DNA of 64,000 nt from Streptomyces narbonensis (GTDB lineage: Bacteria; Actinomycetota; Actinomycetes; Streptomycetales; Streptomycetaceae): positions 71,175-135,174 of the forward strand of contig NZ_BMSF01000015.1 in the NCBI RefSeq assembly GCF_014649015.1, read 5' to 3'. A program made the position numbers and the translations under genes. Below, piece after piece: positions 1-8,220 of this stretch (the stretch's first letter is position 1; each line of letters opens with the position of its first letter). Under the pieces are notes generated by a model. The model worked only from the letters and a program-made list of their open reading frames with translations, had not been told where the DNA came from and made no database searches.

Positions 1-570
1 AACTTCTTCCGTGGCGCCGAGCTCCAGCAGCGCGGCATGGACCGGGCCCGCTCCGACTACATGGGCATGCTCGGCACCGTGATGAACTGCCTCGCCCTCC
101 AGGACTTCCTGGAGAAGGAGGGCATCGACTCGCGCGTCCAGACCGCCATCACCATGGGCCAGGTCGCCGAGCCGTACATCCCGCTGCGCGCCGTGCGCCA
201 CCTGGAGAAGGGCCGCGTGGTCATCTTCGGCGCGGGCATGGGCATGCCGTACTTCTCCACCGACACCACCGCTGCCCAGCGAGCCCTGGAGATCGACGCC
301 GAGGCCCTGCTCATGGGCAAGAACGGTGTGGACGGCGTCTACGACTCCGACCCGAAGGCCAACCCCGGCGCGGTGAAGTTCGACGCGCTGGAGTACGGCG
401 AGGTGCTCTCCCGCGACCTCAAGGTCGCCGACGCCACCGCCATCACCCTGTGCCGGGACAACAAGCTCCCGATCCTCGTCTTCGAACTGCTCACCGAGGG
501 CAATATCGCTCGCGCGGTGAAGGGTGAGAAGATCGGCACGCTCGTGAGCGACCAGGGCACCCGGGCCTGA
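1..570 (+). CDS. pyrH: UMP kinase, 3' part (5' end outside window)
   Basis: Uridylate kinase phosphorylates UMP to UDP in the cytoplasm, a step of pyrimidine nucleotide synthesis. The reading frame is open from base 1, so the start lies upstream; about 189 residues are visible. Family features include a segment around MGQVAEPYIPLRAVRHLEKG, the glycine-rich GAGMGMPYFSTDTTAAQRA loop, and LLMGKNGVDGVYDSDPK, typical of bacterial UMP kinases of the amino-acid kinase fold. It ends with TGA and is followed about 100 bases later by frr, the usual actinobacterial order (rpsB-tsf-pyrH-frr). Identity is secure; only completeness is limited by the window edge. Confidence 0.97.
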   Translation, partial: NFFRGAELQQRGMDRARSDYMGMLGTVMNCLALQDFLEKEGIDSRVQTAITMGQVAEPYIPLRAVRHLEKGRVVIFGAGMGMPYFSTDTTAAQRALEIDAEALLMGKNGVDGVYDSDPKANPGAVKFDALEYGEVLSRDLKVADATAITLCRDNKLPILVFELLTEGNIARAVKGEKIGTLVSDQGTRA

Positions 571-667
571 CAGCCGAACCGGGAACCGCCCCGCAAGGGG
601 ATGGACAGAGCCCTGCCGGTCGTACCCACCGTGCAGGACACAAAGCGACGACACGCAGGAGCATGTG

Positions 668-1225
668 GTGATCGAAGAAATCCTCCTCGAGGCCGAGGAG
701 AAGATGGAGAAGGCCGTCGTGGTGGCCAAGGAGGACTTCGCCGCGATCCGCACCGGCCGTGCGCACCCGGCGATGTTCAACAAGATCGTGGCGGACTACT
801 ACGGCGCCCTCACCCCCATCAACCAGCTCGCGTCGTTCTCCGTGCCGGAGCCGCGCATGGCGGTGGTGACCCCGTTCGACAAGACCGCTCTGCGCAACAT
901 CGAGCAGGCCATCCGCGACTCGGACCTGGGTGTGAACCCCAGCAACGACGGCAGCATCATCCGGGTGAACTTCCCCGAGCTGACGGAGGAGCGGCGCCGC
1001 GAGTACATCAAGGTCGCCCGCGGCAAGGCCGAGGACTCGAAGGTCTCCATCCGCGCCGTGCGCCGCAAGGCCAAGGACGCCCTCGACAAGCTGGTCAAGG
1101 ACAAGGAGTCCGGCGAGGACGACGTGCGTCGCGCCGAGAAGGAGCTCGACGACTCCACCGCGAAGTACGTCGCGCAGGTGGACGAGCTGCTCAAGCACAA
1201 GGAAGCCGAGCTGCTCGAGGTCTGA
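668..1225 (+). CDS. frr: Ribosome recycling factor
   Basis: Together with EF-G, this factor splits post-termination ribosomes so they can be reused. The 185-residue product has the full family length and the hallmarks RTGRAHPAMFNKI, LTPINQLASFSVPEPR, and a C-terminal helical half rich in Arg, Lys and Glu (RRKAKDALDKL). Two GTG codons lie side by side (665 and 668). The one at 668 is preferred because AGGAG at 657-661 is then 6 bases away, and the protein then begins IEEILLEAEEK like its relatives. The stop shares one base with the cdsA start (TGATG), so the two are probably translationally coupled. Confidence 0.96.
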   Translation: MIEEILLEAEEKMEKAVVVAKEDFAAIRTGRAHPAMFNKIVADYYGALTPINQLASFSVPEPRMAVVTPFDKTALRNIEQAIRDSDLGVNPSNDGSIIRVNFPELTEERRREYIKVARGKAEDSKVSIRAVRRKAKDALDKLVKDKESGEDDVRRAEKELDDSTAKYVAQVDELLKHKEAELLEV

Positions 1226-2328
1226 TGAACGACTCTTCCTGGGGGGCCCCGGGCGGCACCGACCGCCGGGGACCCGACCAGGGGCCTGCCCCGGCGGGTC
1301 CCGCATACGATCGGCATCAGGCGGCGCAGACTCGGCCCATGCCCATCGTGCCCGACGTTCCCGCCGGCGGATTCCAGGACGGTCACGGCCGGGGGGCCGC
1401 TCACCAGAGCGGTCCCCTGTTCCGTGACGAGACGCCGCACGAGCACCCGCAGGAGCCCATGTCCAGCCCCACCCCGCCTCCGCCGCCCGCGCCGACGGCG
1501 CCACGGCAGAAGAAGAGCGCGGGGCGGGACCTGGGCGCGGCCATAGGGGTCGGAGTCGGCCTCGGTGCCGTCATCATCGCCTCGCTGTTCATCTGGAAGC
1601 CGGCCTTCGTCGGAGTGATCGCGGTCGCCGTGGTCGTCGGTCTGTGGGAGCTCACCTCCCGCCTTCAGGAGCGCAAGGCCATCAAGGCTCCACTGGTGCC
1701 GCTCGCGGTCGGCGGCGCGGCGATGGTCGTCGCCGGCTACGTCAGGGGCCCCGAGGGCGCCTGGGTGGCCATGGCGCTCACGGCGCTCGCGGTACTCGTC
1801 TGGCGGATGACGGAGCCCCCCGAGGGTTACCTGAAGGACGTCACGGCGGGCGTCTTCGCCGCGTTCTACGTGCCCTTCCTGGCGACGTTCGTGGCGATGC
1901 TGCTCACTGCGGACGACGGTCCGCAGCGGGTGCTGACCTTCCTGATCCTGACGGTGGTCAGCGACACCGGGGCGTACGCGGTCGGCTGGCGCTTCGGCAA
2001 GCACAAGCTGGCTCCGAGGATCAGCCCCGGCAAGACCCGCGAGGGTCTCGTCGGCGCGCTGGCCTTCGCGATGGCGGCGGGCGCGCTGTGCATGGAGTTC
2101 ATGATCGACGACGGGACCTGGTGGCAGGGCCTGATCCTCGGTCTCGCCGTGGCGGCGAGCGCGACGCTCGGCGACCTCGGCGAGTCGATGATCAAGCGCG
2201 ATCTCGGCATCAAGGACATGGGCACGCTGCTCCCGGGCCATGGCGGGATCATGGACCGGCTCGACTCGTTGCTGCCGACTGCGCCGGTGGTGTGGCTGCT
2301 GCTGGCCTTGTTCGTCGGCACCGGCTGA
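1225..2328 (+). CDS. cdsA: Phosphatidate cytidylyltransferase (CDP-diglyceride synthase)
   Basis: Makes CDP-diacylglycerol from phosphatidic acid and CTP at the cytoplasmic membrane, the branch point for all phospholipids. The 367-residue protein begins with about 90 Pro/Gly/Gln-rich, probably cytosolic residues, as in other actinobacterial CdsA proteins. Several hydrophobic membrane segments follow (from about residue 105). The C-terminal signature region reads SDTGAYAVGWRFGKHKL, then GKTREG, LGDLGESMIKRD and PGHGGIMDRLDSL, which contains the family motif. ATG overlaps the frr stop by one base. Directly after the gene lies a diverged copy of its own last 80 bases. Confidence 0.95.
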   Translation: MNDSSWGAPGGTDRRGPDQGPAPAGPAYDRHQAAQTRPMPIVPDVPAGGFQDGHGRGAAHQSGPLFRDETPHEHPQEPMSSPTPPPPPAPTAPRQKKSAGRDLGAAIGVGVGLGAVIIASLFIWKPAFVGVIAVAVVVGLWELTSRLQERKAIKAPLVPLAVGGAAMVVAGYVRGPEGAWVAMALTALAVLVWRMTEPPEGYLKDVTAGVFAAFYVPFLATFVAMLLTADDGPQRVLTFLILTVVSDTGAYAVGWRFGKHKLAPRISPGKTREGLVGALAFAMAAGALCMEFMIDDGTWWQGLILGLAVAASATLGDLGESMIKRDLGIKDMGTLLPGHGGIMDRLDSLLPTAPVVWLLLALFVGTG

Positions 2329-2410
2329 GCACGGACCGGCTCGGCTCCCTGCTGCCGGCGGCGCCGGTGGTGTGACGGCCGCCGGCCCTCTTCGTCGGAA
2401 AGGGTTGACG
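2251..2410 (+). repeat. 80-bp tandem duplication of the cdsA 3' end
   Basis: Bases 2251-2330 (end of cdsA plus stop) and 2331-2410 align without gaps; by my count about 62 of 80 positions match. The second copy reads T-D-R-L-G-S-L-L-P-A-A-P-V-V-stop where CdsA reads M-D-R-L-D-S-L-L-P-T-A-P-V-V-W. It then continues in the same frame to P-A-L-F-V-G-K-G-stop, against L-A-L-F-V-G-T-G-stop. Many differences are silent (TCG/TCC, TTG/CTG), so the second copy looks like the relic of a diverged cdsA tail rather than a fresh slippage product. Confidence 0.8.
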
Positions 2411-2581
2411 GACAGCGGGTACTCTGGAAGGGCTCGTGGCGCGCGCGCCGCGGGCCCTTCCGTCGTCCTCGCCACCGCGAGGGCGCTCCAGTGAGGTCTC
2501 CTGGCTTCGGCATCGTCATGCCGCGCTTCCCGCCGACGCGGGGCTGTCCGGACCTCGTGCCGTCTGAGGAGACACCCGATC

Positions 2582-3694
2582 GTGGCCCGTCCCGTGCCCG
2601 GAGAACTCACTTTCATCGCCCCCAAGGGAGCCAAGAAGCCGCCGCGGCACCTGGCCGACCTGTCGCCCGCCGAGCGCAAGGAAGCCGTCGCCGCGATCGG
2701 CGAGAAGCCCTTCCGGGCCAAGCAGCTGTCGCAGCACTACTTCGCGCGGTACGCGCACGACCCCGCCCAGTGGACCGACATCCCGGCCGCCTCGCGGGAG
2801 AAGCTGGCCGGCGAGCTGCTCCCCGACCTGATGTCCGTCGTCCGGCACATCTCGTGCGACGACGACACCACCCGTAAGACCCTGTGGCGGCTGCACGACG
2901 GCACGCTCGTCGAGTCGGTGCTCATGCGCTACCCGGACCGGGTGACCATGTGCATCTCCTCGCAGGCGGGCTGCGGGATGAACTGCCCGTTCTGCGCGAC
3001 CGGGCAGGCCGGGCTCGACCGGAACCTGTCGACCGCCGAGATCGTGCACCAGATCGTGGACGGCATGCGCTCCCTGCGGGACGGGGAGGTGCCCGGGGGA
3101 CCGGCGCGCCTCTCGAACATCGTCTTCATGGGCATGGGCGAGCCGCTCGCCAACTACAAGCGGGTCGTCGGCGCGATCCGCCGCCTCACCGACCCCGAGC
3201 CCGACGGCCTGGGCCTCTCGCAGCGCGGGATCACCGTGTCCACGGTCGGTCTCGTGCCGGCCATGCAGCGGTTCGCCGACGAGGGCTTCAAGTGCCGCCT
3301 CGCGGTCTCGCTGCACGCCCCGGACGACGAGCTGCGCGACACCCTCGTGCCGGTGAACACCCGCTGGAAGGTGCGCGAGGTCCTCGACGCCGCCTGGGAG
3401 TACGCGGAGAAGTCGGGCCGCCGGGTCTCCATCGAGTACGCGCTCATCCGCGACATCAACGACCAGGCGTGGCGCGGCGACCTCCTCGGCCGGCTGCTCA
3501 AGAACAAGCGGGTGCACGTCAACCTCATCCCGCTGAACCCGACCCCCGGTTCGAAGTGGACGGCGTCCCGTCCGGAGGACGAGAAGGCCTTCGTCGACGC
3601 CATCGCCCGCCACGGCGTGCCGGTGACCGTCCGGGACACCCGGGGCCAGGAGATCGACGGTGCCTGTGGACAGCTGGCGGCCTCCGAGCGCTGA
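2582..3694 (+). CDS. rlmN: 23S rRNA (A2503-C2)/tRNA (A37-C2) methyltransferase RlmN
   Basis: Radical-SAM enzyme that methylates C2 of A2503 in 23S rRNA, and of A37 in some tRNAs. The 370-residue protein carries the CxxxCxxC cluster motif as CGMNCPFC (about residues 127-134). It also has GMGEPLANY, the SLHAPDDELRD segment, and a C-terminal DGACGQL that holds the second catalytic cysteine used in the methyl-transfer mechanism. Both cysteine sites are intact, so activity is expected. The GTG start has GAGGAGAC about 8 bases upstream. It lies downstream of the cdsA relic and upstream of the TPP riboswitch. The alternative, the Cfr resistance paralogue, is unlikely given the conserved neighbourhood. 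Confidence 0.95.
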   Translation: MARPVPGELTFIAPKGAKKPPRHLADLSPAERKEAVAAIGEKPFRAKQLSQHYFARYAHDPAQWTDIPAASREKLAGELLPDLMSVVRHISCDDDTTRKTLWRLHDGTLVESVLMRYPDRVTMCISSQAGCGMNCPFCATGQAGLDRNLSTAEIVHQIVDGMRSLRDGEVPGGPARLSNIVFMGMGEPLANYKRVVGAIRRLTDPEPDGLGLSQRGITVSTVGLVPAMQRFADEGFKCRLAVSLHAPDDELRDTLVPVNTRWKVREVLDAAWEYAEKSGRRVSIEYALIRDINDQAWRGDLLGRLLKNKRVHVNLIPLNPTPGSKWTASRPEDEKAFVDAIARHGVPVTVRDTRGQEIDGACGQLAASER

Positions 3695-3730
3695 CCTTGT
3701 ACTCTGAGGTCGAACACATCTCCATATTCC

Positions 3731-3820
3731 GACAGGGGAGCGCCACAGCGCTGAGAGTGCGGTCACCGTAGGACCGCAGACCCTCTGAACCTTGCCCAGG
3801 TCATTCTGGGTAGGAAGTTC
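3731..3820 (+). promoter_or_regulatory. TPP riboswitch (thi-box)
   Basis: The conserved thi-box elements appear in order: ACAGGGGAGC, then GCTGAGAGTGCGG, then CCGCAGACCCTCTGAACCTT, then a GGGTAGGAAGT closing segment. CTGAGA and the ACCCTCTGAACCT core bind the pyrimidine and pyrophosphate halves of thiamine pyrophosphate. The element stands 98 bases before a thiamine ABC-transport operon, which fits repression when thiamine is plentiful. Confidence 0.95.
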
Positions 3821-3842
3821 GGTCGTTAACTCAAGCTGTTGC

Positions 3843-3882
3843 GCCCTGCCCGCGGCCGGTTTCCGCCGGACGCGGGCAGGGC
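3843..3882 (+). terminator. Hairpin between the TPP aptamer and thiB, likely expression platform
   Basis: A perfect 12-bp stem pairs GCCCTGCCCGCG (3843-3854) with CGCGGGCAGGGC (3871-3882) around a 16-base loop. It lies after the aptamer and 23 bases before the thiB Shine-Dalgarno AGGAGG (3906-3911). No U-run follows, as is common in Streptomyces terminators. The position suggests ligand-controlled transcription termination; how it pairs with the aptamer was not resolved. Confidence 0.6.
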
Positions 3883-3918
3883 CGCGTCTCTTCCTGGTCA
3901 CACCCAGGAGGAATCTCA

Positions 3919-5064
3919 GTGAGCACCACCATCTCGTCCGGCACGAAGAGAATGGCCGCCGCCGCGCTCGTCGCGGCGCTCGGCGTCACCACCCTCGCCG
4001 CCTGCGGCACGGAGGAGGTCCGCGACGCCGCGGGCAAGACCGGCGCACCCGCGCCGAAGACCGTGACCCTCGTGAGCCACGACTCGTTCAACGCCTCCAA
4101 GGAGGTGCTGGCCGAGTTCACGAAGGAGACCGGCTTCAAGGTCAAGGTCCTGAAGGCCGGCGACGCGGGCGAGGCCGTCAACAAGGAGATCCTGACCAAG
4201 GGCTCCCCGCAGGGCGACGTCTTCTTCGGCGTCGACAACACCCTGCTGTCCCGCGCCCTCGACAACGGGATCTTCGTCCCGTACGAGGCGAAGGGCGTCG
4301 ACCGGATCCCGGCCACGTACCGCCTCGACAAGGAGAACCGGGTCACGCCGATCGACACCGGTGACATCTGCGTCAACTACGACAAGAAGTGGTTCGCGGA
4401 CAAGAAGCTGGCGCCGCCGGTGACCTTCGACGACCTGGCGAAGCCCGCCTACAAGGACCTGCTCGTCGTCGAGAACCCCGAGCGGTCCTCCCCGGGCCTC
4501 GGCTTCCTCCTCGGTACGGCCGCGAAGTACGGCGATCGTGGGGGTGCCTCCCAGGGCGAAGCCTCTGGGGGAGGCTGGCAGGACTACTGGACGAAGCTCA
4601 AGGCCAACGGCGTGAAGACCGTCGACAGCTGGGAGCTCGCCTACAACCAGGAGTTCTCCGGCTCGGCCGGCGGCAAGCAGGCCAAGGGCGACCGGCCGCT
4701 CGTCGTCTCGTACGCCTCCAGCCCGCCGGTCGAGGTGCTCTACGGCGAGCCGCAGCCGAAGGTGGCCCCCACCGGGGTCTCCACCGGCACCTGCTTCCGG
4801 CAGATCGAGTTCGCGGGCCTGCTGAACGGGGCGAAGAACCCCGAGGGCGGCAAGGCGCTGATCGACTTCCTGATCTCGAAGAAGTTCCAGGAGGACATGC
4901 CGCTCCAGATGTTCGTCAACCCGGTGGCGAAGGACGCGGCCCTGCCGGAGCTCTTCACCAAGCACGGGGTGGTCGTCGAGCAGCCCGAGACCATGGCGCC
5001 CGAGAAGATCGCCGAGAAGCGTGACCCGTGGATCCAGCAGTGGTCGTCGCTCGTTCTGAAGTAG
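3919..5064 (+). CDS. thiB: Thiamine ABC transporter substrate-binding lipoprotein
   Basis: Extracellular lipoprotein that captures thiamine or its phosphates and delivers them to ThiPQ. The 381-residue product has a lipoprotein signal with lipobox LAAC (about residues 25-28). The mature chain is a periplasmic-binding-protein fold of the ThiB type: VTLVSHDSFNASKEVL, GVDNTLLSRALDNGIF, NYDKKWFADKKL, VENPERSSPGLGFLL. GTG start with AGGAGG seven bases upstream. First gene of thiBPQ under a TPP riboswitch. Oddity: residues about 207-218 (RGGASQGEASGG) are extra relative to the expected AAKYGD-GWQDYW junction and are encoded by an in-frame palindrome (4537-4575). Confidence 0.93.
   Translation: MSTTISSGTKRMAAAALVAALGVTTLAACGTEEVRDAAGKTGAPAPKTVTLVSHDSFNASKEVLAEFTKETGFKVKVLKAGDAGEAVNKEILTKGSPQGDVFFGVDNTLLSRALDNGIFVPYEAKGVDRIPATYRLDKENRVTPIDTGDICVNYDKKWFADKKLAPPVTFDDLAKPAYKDLLVVENPERSSPGLGFLLGTAAKYGDRGGASQGEASGGGWQDYWTKLKANGVKTVDSWELAYNQEFSGSAGGKQAKGDRPLVVSYASSPPVEVLYGEPQPKVAPTGVSTGTCFRQIEFAGLLNGAKNPEGGKALIDFLISKKFQEDMPLQMFVNPVAKDAALPELFTKHGVVVEQPETMAPEKIAEKRDPWIQQWSSLVLK
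4537..4575 (+). repeat. Short palindromic insert within thiB
   Basis: The segment can fold on itself: GCCTCCC (4546-4552) can pair with GGGAGGC (4569-4575), with CCCAG/CTGGG and GGC-GAA-GCC nested inside. It stays in frame and encodes RGGASQGEASGG. Similar G-run/C-run palindromes, such as the one at 55147-55187, are scattered between Streptomyces genes, so this looks like a small mobile palindrome that landed inside a coding region. Confidence 0.6.
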
Positions 5065-6716
5065 TCCCCGACCGCCGGGGAAGCGCGGCGCGGCTCGGCC
5101 TGATGGTCGTGCCCGTCGCCTTCTTCGCGCTCTTCTTCGCCTGGCCCGTCGTCTCGATCGTCGAGCGCGGGCTGCGGGTCGACGGGGTGTGGCAGTTCGG
5201 GCGGTTCGGCGAGGCGCTGAGCCGGCCGGAGATCCTCGACGTCCTGTGGTTCACGCTGTGGCAGGCCCTCGCCTCCACCGGTCTCACCCTGCTGATCGCC
5301 CTGCCCGGCGCGTACGTCTTCGCGCGTTTCGACTTCCGCGGCAAGGGGCTGCTGCGCGCCGTCGTGACCGTGCCCTTCGTGATGCCGACCGTCATGGTCG
5401 GTACGGCCTTCCTGGCGCTCGTCGGTCGCGGCGGGCTCCTCGACGAGCTGTGGGGCGTGCGGCTCGACACCACGGTCTGGGCGATCCTGATCGCCCATGT
5501 GTTCTTCAACTACGCCGTCGTCGTACGGACCGTCGGCGGCCTGTGGGCGCAGCTCGACCCGCGCCAGGAGGAGGCCGCGCGGGTCCTGGGCGCCGCCCGC
5601 TGGCGGGCCTGGCGGACCGTGACGCTGCCGGCGCTGGCCCCGTCCGTCGCCGCGGCCGCGCTGATGGTCTTCCTCTTCACCGCGAGCTCCTTCGCCGTCG
5701 TCCAGATCCTCGGCGGATCCACGTACTCGACCCTTGAGACGGAGATCTACCGGCAGACCGTCGTCCGCTTCGATCTGACGACGGCGGCCGTCCTCACCAT
5801 GGTGCAGTTCGTCGCCGTCGGCGCCGTCCTCGCCGTGCACGCCAGGACCGTCCGCCGGCGGGAGAGCGCGCTGAGGATGGTGGCGCCCGAGGAGACGGCG
5901 CGCCGGCCCCGGGGCATCGGGCAGTGGGCGCTGTTCGCCGCCGTCCTGCTCTCCGTCGCCCTGCTGATCGTGCTGCCGCTCGGTGTGCTCGTCGAGCGGT
6001 CCTTCGCCACCTCCCAGGGATACGGGCTCGACTACTACCGGGCCCTGCAGACCACGGACCCGTCCGGCACCTTCCTCGTGCCCCTGCTCGACACGATCGG
6101 GAACTCGCTGCGGTACGCCGTCGTCGCCACCCTGATCGCCCTCGTCGTCGGCGGGCTCGCCGCCGCCGCGCTGACCAGGCGCGCCGGGCGGCTCGTACGC
6201 GGCTTCGACGGGCTGCTCATGCTGCCGCTCGGGGTGTCGGCCGTCACCGTCGGCTTCGGCTTCCTCATCACGCTCGACGAGCCGCCCTTCGACCTGCGGG
6301 CCAGCTGGATCCTCGTACCGCTCGCGCAGGCCCTGGTCGGCGTGCCCTTCGTCGTCCGGACGATGCTGCCGGTGCTGCGGGCCGTGGACGAGCGGCTGCG
6401 GGAGGCGGCGGCCGTGCTCGGCGCCTCGCCGTGGCGGGCCTGGCGGGAGGTGGACCTGCCGCTGGTGCGGCGGGCGCTGCTAGTCGCCGCCGGGTTCGCC
6501 TTCGCCGTGTCGCTCGGCGAGTTCGGCGCGACCGTTTTCATCGCGCGGCCGGACAGCCCGACGCTGACGGTGGCGGTGGCGCGGCTCCTCGGGCGGCCGG
6601 GGGAGCTCAACTACGGCCAGGCGATGGCCCTCTCGACGATTCTGATGGTGGTGTGCGCGGTGTCCCTGCTCCTGCTCGAACGGCTGCGCACCGACCGGAC
6701 CTCCGGGGAGTTCTGA
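5028..6716 (+). CDS. thiP: Thiamine ABC transporter permease
   Basis: Membrane subunit that moves thiamine across the cytoplasmic membrane, driven by ThiQ. The product (562 residues from GTG 5028) has two homologous permease halves, as usual for ThiP. Each has about six hydrophobic segments and an EAA loop: EEAARVLGAARWRAWRTVTLP near residue 185 and REAAAVLGASPWRAWREVDLP near residue 465, which dock onto the ATPase. The reading frame overlaps the thiB end; another GTG at 5040 would trim four residues, and neither start has a strong Shine-Dalgarno, so coupling to thiB translation is likely. Its stop overlaps the thiQ start (TGATG). Confidence 0.92.
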   Translation: MDPAVVVARSEVVPDRRGSAARLGLMVVPVAFFALFFAWPVVSIVERGLRVDGVWQFGRFGEALSRPEILDVLWFTLWQALASTGLTLLIALPGAYVFARFDFRGKGLLRAVVTVPFVMPTVMVGTAFLALVGRGGLLDELWGVRLDTTVWAILIAHVFFNYAVVVRTVGGLWAQLDPRQEEAARVLGAARWRAWRTVTLPALAPSVAAAALMVFLFTASSFAVVQILGGSTYSTLETEIYRQTVVRFDLTTAAVLTMVQFVAVGAVLAVHARTVRRRESALRMVAPEETARRPRGIGQWALFAAVLLSVALLIVLPLGVLVERSFATSQGYGLDYYRALQTTDPSGTFLVPLLDTIGNSLRYAVVATLIALVVGGLAAAALTRRAGRLVRGFDGLLMLPLGVSAVTVGFGFLITLDEPPFDLRASWILVPLAQALVGVPFVVRTMLPVLRAVDERLREAAAVLGASPWRAWREVDLPLVRRALLVAAGFAFAVSLGEFGATVFIARPDSPTLTVAVARLLGRPGELNYGQAMALSTILMVVCAVSLLLLERLRTDRTSGEF

Positions 6717-7756
6717 TGCTTTCGATCGAGGACGCGACCGTACGGTTCGGGGAGCGGGCCGCGCTCGACGCCGTGGACCTGGAGGTCGCCGAGCACGAGA
6801 TCGTGTGTGTGCTCGGGCCCAGCGGCAGCGGCAAGTCCACGCTGCTCCGGGCCGTCGCGGGGCTCCAGGCGCTGGACGGCGGCCGGGTGCTGCTGGCCGG
6901 CGCCGACCAGGCGGGGGTGCCGGTGCACCGGCGGGGTGTCGGCCTGATGTTCCAGGATCACCAGCTGTTCCCGCAGCGGGACGTCGGCGGGAACATCGCC
7001 TTCGGGCCGCGGATGCGAGGGGCGGGCAAGGCCGAGCAGGCGGAGCGGGTACGGGACCTGCTCGAACTCGTCGGGCTTCCCGGGGCCGAGCGGCGCTCCG
7101 TCTCGGCGCTCTCCGGCGGCGAGCAGCAGCGGGTGGCGCTGGCGCGGGCCCTGGCGCCGCGGCCCCGGCTCCTCATGCTGGACGAGCCGCTCGGGCAGCT
7201 CGACCGGGGCCTGCGGGAGCGGCTCGTCGTCGAGCTGCGGCAGCTCTTCGGGCGGCTCGGGACGACGGTCCTCGCCGTCACCCACGACCAGGGCGAGGCC
7301 TTCGCGCTCGCCGACCGGGTCGTCGTGATGCGGGACGGGCGGATCGCCCAGTCGGGTGCACCCGTCGAGGTGTGGTCACGGCCGGCCTCGGAGTTCGTGG
7401 CCCGCTTCCTGGGCTTCGACAACGTGGTGGCGGCGCGGGTGAGCGGGAGCGTCGCGGAGACCGCGTGGGGCCGGATCCCGGTGCCGGAGGGCTCGCAGCA
7501 GGGCGAGCGGCGGCTGCTCGTCCGGCCCGGCGGGGTGCGGCTCGCGGGGGAGGGGCCCCGGGACTGGACGGTCGAGTCCCGGACCTTCCGGGGCGACCGC
7601 GTCGCCGTACGGCTCCGGCCGGCGGACGGGCCCGCGCTGGAGGCTGAGTTCCCGCTGAGCCTGGCGCCGGCCGAGGGCGCCGGGGTCGCGGTGGAGTTCC
7701 GGGTGGAGGACGTGGTGGTGCTGGCGGGCGCCGGGGACACCAGCGCCGCTCCCTGA
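6716..7756 (+). CDS. thiQ: Thiamine ABC transporter ATP-binding protein
   Basis: ATPase of the thiamine importer. The 346-residue product has Walker A GPSGSGKST (about residue 37), Q-loop FQDHQLFPQ, signature LSGGEQQR, Walker B RLLMLDEPLGQLD and the switch His in VTHDQ. About 100 residues follow the nucleotide-binding domain and resemble a TOBE-like regulatory tail (LVRPGGVRLAG, VAVRLRPADG). ATG 6716 overlaps the thiP stop by one base. All three transporter parts sit behind one riboswitch, and the motif set is complete, so an active system is expected. The gene ends 25 bases before the convergent gene on the other strand. Confidence 0.93.
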   Translation: MLSIEDATVRFGERAALDAVDLEVAEHEIVCVLGPSGSGKSTLLRAVAGLQALDGGRVLLAGADQAGVPVHRRGVGLMFQDHQLFPQRDVGGNIAFGPRMRGAGKAEQAERVRDLLELVGLPGAERRSVSALSGGEQQRVALARALAPRPRLLMLDEPLGQLDRGLRERLVVELRQLFGRLGTTVLAVTHDQGEAFALADRVVVMRDGRIAQSGAPVEVWSRPASEFVARFLGFDNVVAARVSGSVAETAWGRIPVPEGSQQGERRLLVRPGGVRLAGEGPRDWTVESRTFRGDRVAVRLRPADGPALEAEFPLSLAPAEGAGVAVEFRVEDVVVLAGAGDTSAAP

Positions 7757-7781
7757 TCCGGCCCGATCGGCAGGACACCCC

Positions 7782-8218
7782 TCAGCACGCGTGACGGCGG
7801 TGGGCGAGGGCGGCGCAGGCCCAGAGGATCGCGCCGAGGACGGCGACGGTCTGGTTGACCAGGGCCGCCCAGTCGACCGGCGGCTGGTTGCGGGACAGGA
7901 AGAACAGCAGGTGGAGGGGGCTGAGGAGGGCGGCGAAGCCCGAGGTCAGACAGAGCGCGACGACGGCCCAGGCGGCTGTCGAGAGCCATCGGACGCCCGG
8001 CCGGCGGAGCAGCGCGTACGCGAGGACGGCCGCGGTCCCGTAGAGCGCTGCCGAGGCCGTCTCGGGTCCCGTGCCGGTGCCCTTGCCGAGGAGCGCGTAT
8101 CCGAACGCGGGGCCCGTGACGGCGGCCAGCGCGCCCCTGCGGCGTACAGCAGCGACCACACGAGAGCGGCGCGGCCCGCCCAGGAAGGCCACGTGGCCGT
8201 CAGTGTCTTCGGTGTCAT
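7782..8218 (-). pseudogene. Small multi-pass membrane protein, apparently frameshifted
   Basis: Two overlapping minus-strand frames join into one plausible protein. The frame starting at ATG 8218 gives MTPKTLTATWPSWAGRAALV then WSLLYAAG. The neighbouring frame continues ALAAVTGPAFGYALLGKGTG and carries three more hydrophobic segments to a stop at 7782. The shift falls near the C-run at 8134-8137 (a G-run on the coding strand) and would be repaired by one added base. I do not recognise the roughly 145-residue family; about four membrane helices are expected. It lies downstream of an ABC ATPase/permease pair on the same strand. A sequencing error or genuine decay are both possible. Confidence 0.6.
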
Positions 8219-8220
8219 GG

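Noticed and set aside
3697..3728. Promoter for the thi operon upstream of the riboswitch
   Set aside because: TTGTAC and CATATT are present but 19 bases apart, too weak a match to call.
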